A stretch of DNA of 64,000 bases, from NCBI RefSeq assembly GCF_003574445.1, contig NZ_KZ984565.1, positions 62,001 to 126,000 on the forward strand, given 5' to 3'. Made by a program: the position numbers and the translations under genes. Positions 28,184 to 36,899 of the stretch are shown here, in pieces; the stretch's first letter is position 1; every line of letters starts with the position of its first letter. The stretch is from Streptomyces sp. YIM 130001 (GTDB lineage: Bacteria; Actinomycetota; Actinomycetes; Streptomycetales; Streptomycetaceae). Under the pieces are notes generated by a model that saw nothing but the letters and a program-made list of their open reading frames with translations, ran no database searches and had not been told where the DNA came from.

Positions 28184-28767
28184 TGCGAAGCTGCCGCCCG
28201 GCGCCGCTTCCAGTACCCGACGGTGAGTACGGCCATGAGCGGCCCCCACAGGGTCAGCGGCGCGTAGCAGGCGTAGAGCCACGCCGCCTGCAGGCCGCCC
28301 TGCTCGGTCGGGAAGTCGGCCGGCAGCGGATCGCCCTGGATCGTGCGGCCCTGGATCTGGGTGACCAGCACCAGGACGGTCCACAGCAGCGTGAGCGCGG
28401 CGGCTCCGACGGCTGCCGGGATCACCGCCGCCAGGACCGGGACGGGGCGGCCGCCCAGCAACGGGATCCAGCGCGGAAACACCTCGCCCCACCGCGCGAT
28501 CAGGCCGAACGCGGTGAAGGCGACCAGCTCGGACGCGAGCGTCAGCACCACGACGTACACCGCGAGACCGGGGCCGACGCGGTCGTCGGCGACGAGCGGG
28601 AGCCGCCAGATCCCGGACGGCAGAACGACCAACGGCACGGCGCAGGCCGCCAGCCGCATCCCCCGGGACACTCCGGGTACGGGCGCGTGCGCCGCCCGCC
28701 ATGCGCGGCGCAGGCGTCCCGGACGGGCGGCGACGGCGAACTCGTGACTGTGCGGGGGCGGCTGCAT
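28165..28767 (-). CDS. Integral membrane hypothetical protein
   Basis: 200 aa from the ATG at 28765-28767. Four to five hydrophobic segments: MRLAACAVPLVVLPSGIW, GLAVYVVVLTLASELVAFTAFGL, VLAAVIPAAVGAAALTLLW and a C-terminal CYAPLTLWGPLMAVLTVGYW, closing with RRRAAASH. The N-terminal tail is His/Pro-rich (PPPHSHEF). The pattern resembles a small Streptomyces membrane protein family of unknown function. No catalytic motif seen. Confidence 0.75.
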   Translation of the reverse strand: MQPPPHSHEFAVAARPGRLRRAWRAAHAPVPGVSRGMRLAACAVPLVVLPSGIWRLPLVADDRVGPGLAVYVVVLTLASELVAFTAFGLIARWGEVFPRWIPLLGGRPVPVLAAVIPAAVGAAALTLLWTVLVLVTQIQGRTIQGDPLPADFPTEQGGLQAAWLYACYAPLTLWGPLMAVLTVGYWKRRRAAASHAPVTA

Positions 28768-28955
28768 GGCAGGTCCTCGACTCGGCTGCGGCGGCTGTTC
28801 GGCGTACCGCTCACGCTCGCACCGGGGACCCGCCCGCCGGATCGCCCGGCGGTCCTGTCCTGGCTCCCCCGTGCGGCAGGCAGGGGGTACGACCAGGGAA
28901 CGACCGCCGAGCCCTCCGGCCGGGTGGCGAGGGCCGGTGACCGAGCCCGCCGCCG

Positions 28956-29699
28956 TCAGGCCGCGTAGCCCTTCGGCGGGATCAGCGACGCCAGCTGCGA
29001 GAAGTCGAGCCAGTAGATCTGGTAGCCGTTGAAGGAGGCCGAGTCGGCGATGAGCACCGTGTCGTGGTCGGTGTCGTAGCCGATGACCGTGAAGTAGTGG
29101 TACACGGTCTGGTCCGACGGGTAGCCGGGCGGCTGGTTGCCGGGCGGGGCGACGATGTTGGCGACGACGGCGTAGTTGTCGTCGATGTCCGCCACCACGT
29201 CCGACCGGAGCAGGTCGATCTGTGCCTGGGTGGGCGGGTCGTTCGGCATCTCGCGGGTGAAGTACTGGCCCGCGTCGATACGGGAGTTGAGCACCGTGGT
29301 GACCTGGCTGATGTGGTCGGTGCCGCCGGTGTGGGTGCCGAGTTCGGCGGCCAGGGTGCTCTGGCTGGGGGCCGCGACCCGGGCCGACAGCGCGCAGCGG
29401 GTGGCGGCGGGGCCGCACCAGTAACCCGTCTCCTGGACCTGGTACTCGACCGAGATGACGTGCTCGCCCTGGGCGTTCACCTCCTTGGTCCGCAGGGTCG
29501 GGAACGCGCTGCGGTGGCCGCCGACGACCTCGGTGGCGACCTGGATGCCGTTCGGGTGTGCGGGGCTGGGCGGCAGCGGTGCGACCTGGCGGTCGCCGGC
29601 GCCCGGCCGGGCGGGTGCCTGCGCTCGCGCGGTGCCGGTGGACAGGAGGGCGCCGGTGGCGCCGAGCGCGAGCATGCCGGCAAAGGCTCTTCTTCGCAT
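28956..29699 (-). CDS. Secreted C39-like cysteine peptidase
   Basis: 247 aa from the ATG at 29697-29699, chosen because GATGAGGAG sits about 8 nt upstream. A signal peptide (MRRRAFAGMLALGATGALL...ARAQA) is cleaved near residue 27. The mature part has the papain/C39_2 pattern: YQVQETGYWCGPAATRCAL (catalytic Cys), a following SARVAAPSQSTLAAELGT helix, and VYHYFTVIGYD (catalytic His) with a downstream ADSASFNGYQIYW. Likely an extracellular peptidase; no bacteriocin transporter domain is attached. Confidence 0.82.
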   Translation of the reverse strand: MRRRAFAGMLALGATGALLSTGTARAQAPARPGAGDRQVAPLPPSPAHPNGIQVATEVVGGHRSAFPTLRTKEVNAQGEHVISVEYQVQETGYWCGPAATRCALSARVAAPSQSTLAAELGTHTGGTDHISQVTTVLNSRIDAGQYFTREMPNDPPTQAQIDLLRSDVVADIDDNYAVVANIVAPPGNQPPGYPSDQTVYHYFTVIGYDTDHDTVLIADSASFNGYQIYWLDFSQLASLIPPKGYAA

Positions 29700-29844
29700 G
29701 ATGCGTCTCCTCATCTGTATCTGTGGGGGAGGCATGAGCATGTCATGTCAATGGGGCGGTGGGGAGACGGCGTTGCCGGCCTGCAGGAGGCGCCCAAGGC
29801 GGCCGTCCGCGGGCCACCGGGCCCGCGGACGGCCGCACCCCGCG

Positions 29845-31440
29845 TCACCCCTTGCTGACCGCTCCGAGGATCTCCGGCAGCCGGTTCGCCGTGCGCGGAG
29901 CCGCGAGGCGCAGGCCGCCGAAGGTGACGAGCCAGCCGTAGGCGATGCCGATCGGGAGCAGCAGCCACAGTTGGTCGTGCGCGCCGGACACATGCATCCA
30001 GATCGTCAGGGCGATCACCGGCGCACAGATCACCGCGGCCGCGACCATGCCGCCCATGATCGAGATGAACGCCAGGCCCGACTGCCCGGGCGCGACGTTC
30101 TTGTGCCCCTCCTGCGGGATCGAGTACGGATAGCGCGCCGAGGCCCAGGCGCCGGTCGCCAGCATCGCGCCGAGCAGTGCGAAGGACAGTCCGAACGCCT
30201 CCGGCAGCGCTCCCCAGTCGCCGACGAGGCCCGTCGTCAAGAGGGTCACGAGCGTGGCGTACGGCAGCGTGACCACCAGCAACGCAAGGGCGCGGGCGCG
30301 CAGTTCGAGATACGCGTCCCGGGGCGAGGAGATCGTCATCGCGACCATCCAGAACGCCGAGGTGTCCTGGCCGAACTGGTTGTACATCTGCACGCCGAGC
30401 ATGCCCGCCGCGAAGCAGGCGAAGTACACCGATCCGGTGCCCTGCAGCGCGTTGAACACCGGCACGATCAGGCCGATCGCGAGCGAGGTCACCCACGCCG
30501 CCTTGGTCTTCGGATCCCGCCAGACGTAGCGCAGCGTGCGTTCCATCGCCGTGCCGGTACGGCCCGCGGGCAGCAGGCGGGACAGGCCGGTGGAGCGCTC
30601 CTTGCCGGTGCTCTCGTCGGCGGCGGCGAGCGTGGAGCCGTCCGGCATCGTCATCAGGCGGGTCAGGCTCCGCTGCCACCACCACAGGAGCGCCGCGAGC
30701 GCCACGACGGACAGGGCGAGTTGGGCCACCGCATCGAGGTAGGCGCCGTCGGCGGCCGAGTCGACCGCGGCGATCGACGAGGCCGGCGGGATCCACCGCG
30801 CCACGTCGGCGTACGGCTCGAGCGGCTCGAGGCCGCCGGCCCGGCCGAGCCGCTGCGCACCGAAGTTCACCGCCTGGGCGCCGACCGCGACGATCAGCCC
30901 GCTGAGCACCGCGAGGTCGCGGCCCTTACGGCTGGTCAGGAGGCGGGTGTTGGCGGCGGCGACGGCGCGGGCGAGCGCCACGCACACCAGGATCGTGAGC
31001 ACCGCGGCCACTACTCCGACGACCGCCGCGGCCGCGCCGTGCGCGACGGCGATCACCGAACCGAGCACCAGGCAGAGCGTGAACAGCGGCCCGATACCGA
31101 CGAGCGATGCCGCGAGCAGGGCGCCGACCAGCGGTCTCGGCCGCAGCGGAAGCATCACCAGACGCGTCGGGTCCAGGGTCTCGTCACCGCTCGGGAAGAA
31201 CAGCGGCATCACCGCCCAGCCGAGCGCGAGCACCAGCGTGAGCAGCAGGACGACGGTCGGTGCGTGCTCGTGGCCGCGCAGCAGCAGCAGGCCGAGCAGC
31301 TGGAGCGCGGCGAAGAGCAGCGCGAAGACCATCGAGACGATGTACGCGGCCCGGCGGCCGCCCGACTGGCGCAGCCCGTTGCGGAGCAGGGACAGCTTCA
31401 GCCGGACCATCACCGGGGTCAGCTGGGCCGTGGTCGTCAT
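29845..31440 (-). CDS. ABC transporter permease (ABC-2 type)
   Basis: 531 aa membrane protein with about 12 hydrophobic segments (AYIVSMVFALLFAALQLLGLLLL near the start, MVAAAVICAPVIALTIW near the end) and a large cytoplasmic middle (LTRLMTMPDGSTLAAADEST). Start ATG at 31438-31440 overlaps the ATPase stop (ATGA), so the two form one transporter. Size and layout match the large permeases of heterodimeric ABC-2 exporters in actinomycetes. Substrate unknown. Confidence 0.85.
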   Translation of the reverse strand: MTTTAQLTPVMVRLKLSLLRNGLRQSGGRRAAYIVSMVFALLFAALQLLGLLLLRGHEHAPTVVLLLTLVLALGWAVMPLFFPSGDETLDPTRLVMLPLRPRPLVGALLAASLVGIGPLFTLCLVLGSVIAVAHGAAAAVVGVVAAVLTILVCVALARAVAAANTRLLTSRKGRDLAVLSGLIVAVGAQAVNFGAQRLGRAGGLEPLEPYADVARWIPPASSIAAVDSAADGAYLDAVAQLALSVVALAALLWWWQRSLTRLMTMPDGSTLAAADESTGKERSTGLSRLLPAGRTGTAMERTLRYVWRDPKTKAAWVTSLAIGLIVPVFNALQGTGSVYFACFAAGMLGVQMYNQFGQDTSAFWMVAMTISSPRDAYLELRARALALLVVTLPYATLVTLLTTGLVGDWGALPEAFGLSFALLGAMLATGAWASARYPYSIPQEGHKNVAPGQSGLAFISIMGGMVAAAVICAPVIALTIWMHVSGAHDQLWLLLPIGIAYGWLVTFGGLRLAAPRTANRLPEILGAVSKG

Positions 31441-32207
31441 CGGGCGCCGCCCCCGAGCCAGTCGAGGGAGTTGCCGTCCTGCTGCCCGGCCGCACCGACC
31501 AGTTCGAGGAACGCGCTCTGCAGCGAAGGCGCGTCGCCGCGCACCTCGTCGAGGGTGCCCTGCGCCCGGATCCGCCCGGCGGCCATCACCGCGACCCAGT
31601 CGCACAGCGACTCCACCAGCTCCATCACATGGCTGGAGAAGACCACGGTGGCGCCGGAGGCGGTGTACCGCTCGAGGACGCCGCGGATGGTCTGCGCGGA
31701 CACCGGGTCCACGCCCTCGAACGGCTCGTCCAGGAACAGGACTTCGGGATTGTGCAGCAGCGCGGAGGCCAGGCCGATCTTCTTGCGCATACCGGTCGAG
31801 TAGTCGACGACGAGCTTGTGCTGCGAGCCCGCCAGATCGAGTACGTCCAGGAGCTGGGTGGCCCGCTTCTCCACCTCGTCGCCGGGCAGCCCCCGCAACC
31901 GGCCGGTGTAGGTGAGCAGTTCACGCCCCGAGAGCCGCTCGAAGAGCCGCAGGCCCTCGGGCAGTACGCCGATCCTGGCCTTCACCTCGGCCGGGTCCTG
32001 CCAGACGTCGTGGCCGACCACGTGGACGCTGCCCTGGTCCGGCCTGAGCAGGCCGGTGACCATGGACAGGGTGGTGGTCTTGCCGGCGCCGTTCGGTCCG
32101 ACGAGACCGATGAATTTGCCTGCGGGCAGGACCAGATCGATGCCGGACACGGCGATCTGCTCGCCGAAGCGTTTCCACAGGCCCTGTACGCGTACTGCCT
32201 CGTCCAC
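31437..32207 (-). CDS. ABC transporter ATP-binding protein
   Basis: 256 aa from a GTG. Walker A GPNGAGKTTTL, Q-loop and LPEGLRLFERLSGRELL, signature YSTGMRKKIGLA (a degenerate LSGGQ typical of ABC-2 exporters), Walker B VLFLDEPFEGVD and H-loop VVFSSHVME. Pairs with the permease gene that overlaps its end; together they export a drug, lipid or other compound from the cytoplasm. Confidence 0.92.
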   Translation of the reverse strand: MDEAVRVQGLWKRFGEQIAVSGIDLVLPAGKFIGLVGPNGAGKTTTLSMVTGLLRPDQGSVHVVGHDVWQDPAEVKARIGVLPEGLRLFERLSGRELLTYTGRLRGLPGDEVEKRATQLLDVLDLAGSQHKLVVDYSTGMRKKIGLASALLHNPEVLFLDEPFEGVDPVSAQTIRGVLERYTASGATVVFSSHVMELVESLCDWVAVMAAGRIRAQGTLDEVRGDAPSLQSAFLELVGAAGQQDGNSLDWLGGGAR

Positions 32208-32372
32208 CGGTGCTGCCCTCCGAACCCACGCCCCGTCCGCGTGGCGTGCTGGCGATCAAGATGCTCACGGTCACGATACGGACCGGGCAGCTTGTCGGAA
32301 GTGCGTTCGGACGGGACGGGACGGGGTGGGACGGGGTGGGTCGGGTGGCGCCGGACGCCCGACGGGACGGAT

Positions 32373-32429
32373 GCCCGGACGGGACGGGCGCCCGGACGGG
32401 ACGGGCGCCCGGACGGGACGAGCGCCCGG
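32373..32429 (+). repeat. 17-bp tandem repeats upstream of the ABC operon
   Basis: GCCCGGACGGGACGGGC repeated about 3.3 times (32373-32389, 32390-32406, 32407-32423, then a partial copy), preceded by degenerate GGGACGGG copies from about 32305. The array lies between the ABC operon start and the end of the prim-pol gene. Confidence 0.8.
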
Positions 32430-32430
32430 C

Positions 32431-33108
32431 TCAGATGCGGCGGTCGCGGGCGCAGGCGTACGCGAGCGGGCTGATGAGCTCGTCGGCGTCGGGCAGCCAG
32501 CGGTTGGCCGCGGTCGGGTGGCAGGCCCACTGGACGGCGCCGCTGCGGCCGAAGCGGGTGGGCGGCGCGGCGATCCACTCGCCCTCGCCGAGGGGGCGCA
32601 GGTCCAAGGTGGCGGGCGGCCAGCCCAGTGTGCGCACCAGATCGGGGGCCTGTGCGGCGGTGCCGGGCAGCGCCAGGAACTGCATACGACGGTCCGGGGT
32701 GACGGTGACCGGCCCGAGCGTGAGGTCCATCCGCTCCATCCGGGCGAGCGCCAGGAAGCCGGCCGTCTCGGGCACGTCGATCGCGTCGAAGGTGCGTCCG
32801 GTGGGCAGCAGGATCGAGGACTGCGGCTGCTTGGCCCAGAGCCGGCGCACGGACTGGGCGCTGCCGGTGGCCTGTGCGGCCCAGTCCTCGCGCGCGGGGT
32901 GTGCGCCGGGGAGTGCGCAACCGGTGTCTCCGCAGGAGCAGCGCACCGCTCCATCGGTGGGCTCGAGCCAGGTGCCGGGGAACACGTCCCAGTGCCGCTC
33001 CTCGGCGTACCGCTCCGCGTGTTCGGTGAGTGGACCGCCGTCAGGCAGTCGGTCCCCGCGCTGGTGGGGGATCTGGCCGGCTCCGGTGACTTCGATCGTC
33101 TCTTCCAC
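32431..33108 (-). CDS. Bifunctional primase/polymerase-domain protein
   Basis: 225 aa from a GTG. N-terminal segment HWDVFPGTWLEP then CSCGDTGCALPGAHPARED matches the prim-pol N-terminal part (a Cys-rich turn before PGKHP-like motif), and SILLPTGRTFDAIDVP supplies the acidic catalytic strand. Prim-pol domains make primers and short DNA in plasmids and phages, but single chromosomal copies are common in Streptomyces and their function is unclear. No helicase domain or replication genes nearby. Divergent from the NsdA-like regulator. Confidence 0.75.
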   Translation of the reverse strand: MEETIEVTGAGQIPHQRGDRLPDGGPLTEHAERYAEERHWDVFPGTWLEPTDGAVRCSCGDTGCALPGAHPAREDWAAQATGSAQSVRRLWAKQPQSSILLPTGRTFDAIDVPETAGFLALARMERMDLTLGPVTVTPDRRMQFLALPGTAAQAPDLVRTLGWPPATLDLRPLGEGEWIAAPPTRFGRSGAVQWACHPTAANRWLPDADELISPLAYACARDRRI

Positions 33109-33418
33109 GCACCACTCAACTTCCGCCGGTGTCCCGGGTTACGGCCCGAGAGCGCCCGGCGCGTGCGCGGGTCGGGCGCATCGATTCTGCACCTGGGGCG
33201 CATGGGTGCACGGTCGGGGGCGCGCAGCACGATCCGCTCCGGGGACGGGTAGCGGACCGGGAGGAAACGGTGAAGTCCGGCGGCTCTCGGCAGGACCGCC
33301 GGTCCTGGCCGATTCCGCGCACATCTCGCATGTCTGGTTATGTCCCGCATCTTCCGTATGCCGGCGGGGCATTGATCATCGGGGATGTTGTCCTACGGCG
33401 CACACCAGGGGGTTCGCC
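33109..33418. other. Divergent intergenic region prim-pol / NsdA-like regulator
   Basis: 310 bp. Contains no convincing frame. The locally AT-richer stretch near 33330-33390 (TGGTTATGTCCC, GGCATTGATCATCG) is a plausible promoter zone for the NsdA-like gene. Confidence 0.4.
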
Positions 33419-34801
33419 ATGGCCGCAAGGCCTCTCGTCGCGCGACAGCCGAACGAACGGCTGCAGTCGCTCATCCAGGAAGCCGGCTGCTCCAACGCCG
33501 GACTCGCCCGCAGGGTCAACCTGTGCGGCGCGGAGCACGGCCTCGACCTTCGCTACGACAAGACGTCCGTGGCCCGCTGGCTGCGCGGCCAACAGCCGCG
33601 CGGCCGGGCGCCCGGAGTGATCGCCGAGGCGGTTGGACGCAAACTGGGCCGCACCGTCACCATCGACGAGATCGGCATGGCCAACGGCAAGAACCTGGCC
33701 TCGGGCGTCGGCCTGCAGTTCTCGCCGACGGTGCTCGGCGCGATGGAGCAGGTCTGCGAGCTGTGGCGCAGTGACGTGGGCCGCCGGGACTTCCTGTCCG
33801 GCTCCTCGGTCGCCGCGTCCGCGCTCGTCGAACCCAGCCGCGACTGGCTGATCACCGCCACCGACGCCCATGTCGCCCGCTCCGCCGGGCCACGCGTCGG
33901 GCACTCCGACGTGGCCGCCGTGCGTGCGATGACCGACTCGCTCGTGCAGTTGGACCACCAGTACGGCAGCGGTCACGTACGGCCGGTGGTGGTGCACTAC
34001 CTCAACTCGGTGGTGTCCGGGCTGCTCGCCGGGTCGTACCGGGAGGCGGTGGGGCGCGAACTCTTCGGCGCGGTGGCCCGGTTGACCGAGGTCGCCGGAT
34101 ACATGGCCGTGGACACCGGGCAGCCCGGGCTCGCTCAGCGGTACTACATCCAGGCCCTCCGGCTCGCCCAGGCCGCCGGCGACCGCGGCTACGGCGGATA
34201 CGTACTGGCCGCGTCCATGAGCCACTTGGCGGCCCAGCTCGGCAATCCGCGGGAGATCTCCCAGCTCGCGCGGGCCGCGCAGGAGGGCGCGCGCGGCCGG
34301 GTCACGCCGCGTGCCGAGGCGATGTTCCACGCGGCGGAGGCGCGCGGGCACGCACTGCTCGGCGACGCGAGTGCGGCACAGTCCGCGGCGTCCCGCGCGG
34401 GGAGTGCGATGGAGCGCGCGGCCGCACACTCCGGGGACGACCCGGTGTGGATCGCGCACTTCGACGAGGCCTATCTGGCCGACGAGTTGGCGCACTGCCA
34501 CCGCGATCTGGGGCAGGCCGACGACGCGGCGCGGGCGGCCCGTGAGTCGCTCGACGGGCACCCGGAGGGGCGGGTGCGGCGGCGGGCGATCGGTCTTCTG
34601 CTGCTCGCCACCGCCGAGGTGCAGCAGCGCGAGGTGGAGCAGGCCTGCTCCACCGGGACCCGGGCCGTCGAACTCCTCGCCACTCTGCGATCCAACCGCG
34701 GGGCGGAGTATCTGGACGACTTCCGCACGCGGCTCGAACCGTTCGCCCGCACCCCTGCCGTACGGGAATTCGGCGCCCGGGTCGATGCGCGAGCGGCCTG
34801 A
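33419..34801 (+). CDS. NsdA-like regulatory protein (XRE-type HTH with TPR-like domain)
   Basis: 460 aa. N-terminal HTH-like region (SLIQEAGCSNAGLARRVNL, TSVARWLRGQQPRG), a middle linker carrying GRRDFLSGSSVAASALV, and a long alpha-helical repeat region (about residues 180-440; GQPGLAQRYYIQALRLAQAAGD, DEAYLADELAHCHRDLGQADDA) like TPR solenoids. This is the NsdA pattern of Streptomyces regulators that restrain sporulation and antibiotic production; which paralogue it is cannot be told. The RRDFL segment looks like a twin-arginine motif, but lies about 120 residues inside the protein. Confidence 0.8.
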   Translation: MAARPLVARQPNERLQSLIQEAGCSNAGLARRVNLCGAEHGLDLRYDKTSVARWLRGQQPRGRAPGVIAEAVGRKLGRTVTIDEIGMANGKNLASGVGLQFSPTVLGAMEQVCELWRSDVGRRDFLSGSSVAASALVEPSRDWLITATDAHVARSAGPRVGHSDVAAVRAMTDSLVQLDHQYGSGHVRPVVVHYLNSVVSGLLAGSYREAVGRELFGAVARLTEVAGYMAVDTGQPGLAQRYYIQALRLAQAAGDRGYGGYVLAASMSHLAAQLGNPREISQLARAAQEGARGRVTPRAEAMFHAAEARGHALLGDASAAQSAASRAGSAMERAAAHSGDDPVWIAHFDEAYLADELAHCHRDLGQADDAARAARESLDGHPEGRVRRRAIGLLLLATAEVQQREVEQACSTGTRAVELLATLRSNRGAEYLDDFRTRLEPFARTPAVREFGARVDARAA

Positions 34802-35017
34802 GAGGGCGGTACGTGTCCGGGGTGAGCCAGCTCATGCGCGAGCTGCGTCACAGTGTCCGAAACGCCTCCGTCCCTGCTTAAGACGGCCTTAAACAGCGTA
34901 CGGGCCACGGGTCTTGTTACTGCGGTGCGAGGGGGCCGCCACTGCGTGGAAAGGGGCGACGGGGACCCGGTAGCGTGAAGCGACGATTGCGAAGGTTCCC
35001 CAGGTGTAGGAGTACCG

Positions 35018-36832
35018 GTGACGCAGAGCGGACAGGGCGAGGAGCCGCAGTATCCAGCGGCGCGGCCCGCGCACGAGGGTGTCGTGCTGCCCGCCGACGG
35101 GGGCGAACCCCTCATATCCGGCGGCCTTCCGGACCAGACCGTTCCGGCCGGCGGCCTGCCCTGGGGGCAGCCGTGGGGGCCGGGGCAGGACGGTACGGGG
35201 GGCCACGGGGCCGCCGCTCAGGGGGGTGCCGGTGACGCCTCGCGCGGGGCCGCCCCGCAGAGTGACGCTTCGTACGGGGCACCTTCGCACGGCGACGCTT
35301 CGTACGGCACGGCTGGATACGGCGACGGCTCGTACGCCCCCGCTTCGTACGCCACCGCTTCGTACGCCACCGCTTCGTACGGTGACGCTTCGTACGGTGC
35401 TCCCGTGTACGCGCAGGACGCCGGCGGGTGGGAGCCGCAGCCGGGTCCAGGAGCGGCCGGTGCGGCGGGCCCTGCCGGTCCGGTGCCGTCCGCTGCGGAG
35501 GAGCCGGCGACGCAGTACATCGCGCCCGTCCCCGCCGACGAGGGCGCCACCCAGTACATCGCCCCGATTCCCGCCGACGAGGGCGCCACTCAACTCATCC
35601 CGCCCATAACGGCGCAGACCGCCCACCCGGGCCCGATGCCCGGACCGGACGCCCCCGCACCGCAGCCGGGCCCCTACCCCGCGCCCGGCGCCCACGCGGC
35701 CCCGCCCGCCCCCTCCGGCCCGCCTGCGCACGCCCCCGCGCCCGCACAGCGCTCCGGCGCGCACGCCGCGCCGCGGGGCCCCGGCGCCGAGCTCCCCGGC
35801 GCGCTGCCGCCCGAGCAGCCGGTGGACGCCACTCAGTTCCTCGGCCGCCGCTCCGACGTACCGCAACGGGCGCCGCACGCGCACCGCGCCCCGCAGCCGC
35901 CGTCCGCCTCCGGCGGGGATCCCGACGTCGAGGCCACCCAGTACATCGCCCCCGTCCCCGCACAGCCGCCCGGCGCCCCCTACGGCATACGGCCCGGAGC
36001 GCCCGGTGACCGGCAGCCGCCGCCCGAGTTCGACAGCCTCTTCCGCAGCGAACCGGCGGACGGCGGCGGCACCGACTCGACGCAGCAGATGCCGCGCTTC
36101 GAGGTGCCGCAGCAGTCCGCCGACCAGGGCGGTGAACCGCCGCGCGGCCGCGCGGTGAACCGCCGTGCGGCCGCAGGCGGTTCCGGCGGTTCCGGCGGCA
36201 CCGGCTCCAAGGTCCCGATGGTGGCCGCGATCGGTGTCGCCATCGCCATCGTCGGCCTCGGTGCGGGCGTCCTGATCAATCTGGCCGGCGGCGACGACAC
36301 CAGCGACGAACCCGGCACCGTCGCCGCGACCGAGCCGACCGAGAAGTCCGCCGAACCCACCCCCTCACCGACGGTGGACCCCGGCAAGCAGCAGGCGGAG
36401 AAGCTCGACAAGCTCCTCGAGGACAGCAACAACAGCCGGGCCGCGGTGATCCGTTCGGTCGAGCTCATCAAGTCCTGCAAGAACCTGCCGCAGGCCGCCC
36501 GCGACCTCCGGGGCGCCGCCAAGCAGCGCAACGGACTCGTCGCCCGGCTCGGCGAGCTGAAGGTCGACAAGATCCCGGACAACGCGAAGCTCACCGCGTC
36601 CCTCAACAAGGCCTGGAAGGCGTCCGCCTCGGCCGACAACCACTACGCGGCCTGGGCCGGCGAGACCTGCAAGGGCAAGGGAAAGAACAAGAAGGCCGGG
36701 CAGACCCCGCACAAGCGCTCCGGCGACCGCCAGAGCGGCGTGGCCTCCGCGTCGAAGAAGGAAGCCGTCGCGACCTGGAACCCGCTGGCCACGAAGTGGC
36801 AGCTGACCCAGCGCCAGCCGGTCGACCTCTGA
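35018..36832 (+). CDS. Repeat-rich membrane protein with TQ[YFL][IL] motifs
   Basis: 604 aa from a GTG behind AGGAG. A long Gly/Ala/Pro-rich cytoplasmic region (1-398) contains DASYG-type repeats (about residues 83-128) and repeated ATQYIAP motifs: Thr165, Thr178, Thr191, Thr272, Thr307, with a weaker site at Thr355. One transmembrane helix follows (399-425, MVAAIGVAIAIVGLGAGVLI), then a Thr/Pro linker and an extracytoplasmic domain of about 150 residues with two cysteines (KSCKNLP, GETCKGK). The TxxI/L spacing is what FHA domains bind after Ser/Thr kinase phosphorylation (inference). No enzyme motif seen. Confidence 0.75.
   Translation: MTQSGQGEEPQYPAARPAHEGVVLPADGGEPLISGGLPDQTVPAGGLPWGQPWGPGQDGTGGHGAAAQGGAGDASRGAAPQSDASYGAPSHGDASYGTAGYGDGSYAPASYATASYATASYGDASYGAPVYAQDAGGWEPQPGPGAAGAAGPAGPVPSAAEEPATQYIAPVPADEGATQYIAPIPADEGATQLIPPITAQTAHPGPMPGPDAPAPQPGPYPAPGAHAAPPAPSGPPAHAPAPAQRSGAHAAPRGPGAELPGALPPEQPVDATQFLGRRSDVPQRAPHAHRAPQPPSASGGDPDVEATQYIAPVPAQPPGAPYGIRPGAPGDRQPPPEFDSLFRSEPADGGGTDSTQQMPRFEVPQQSADQGGEPPRGRAVNRRAAAGGSGGSGGTGSKVPMVAAIGVAIAIVGLGAGVLINLAGGDDTSDEPGTVAATEPTEKSAEPTPSPTVDPGKQQAEKLDKLLEDSNNSRAAVIRSVELIKSCKNLPQAARDLRGAAKQRNGLVARLGELKVDKIPDNAKLTASLNKAWKASASADNHYAAWAGETCKGKGKNKKAGQTPHKRSGDRQSGVASASKKEAVATWNPLATKWQLTQRQPVDL
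35264..35404 (+). repeat. 15-bp in-frame repeats encoding (T/D)ASYG
   Basis: Repeated CGCTTCGTACGGYGA-like units give successive ASYG/ASYA peptides in the repeat-rich membrane protein; about eight to nine copies, some diverged. Confidence 0.8.
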
Positions 36833-36872
36833 CCCCCGGCGGGCCGGTCGATCCCGGACCCGTCCGCGGCCC

Positions 36873-36889
36873 GGCGGGGACACCCCGCC
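36873..36889. terminator. Hairpin between convergent genes
   Basis: GGCGGGG-aca-CCCCGCC, in the 67-bp gap between the repeat-rich protein and the substrate-binding protein, usable from both sides. Confidence 0.55.
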
Positions 36890-36899
36890 CGGCCGCGCC

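Noticed and set aside
29401..29440. TTA codons in other genes (for example the C39 peptidase)
   Set aside because: The TTA/TAA trinucleotides seen there fall across GGT-TAC (Gly-Tyr) codons, not in frame.
32305..32429. CRISPR-like repeat array
   Set aside because: Repeats are directly abutting 17-bp units with no spacers, and no cas genes are present.
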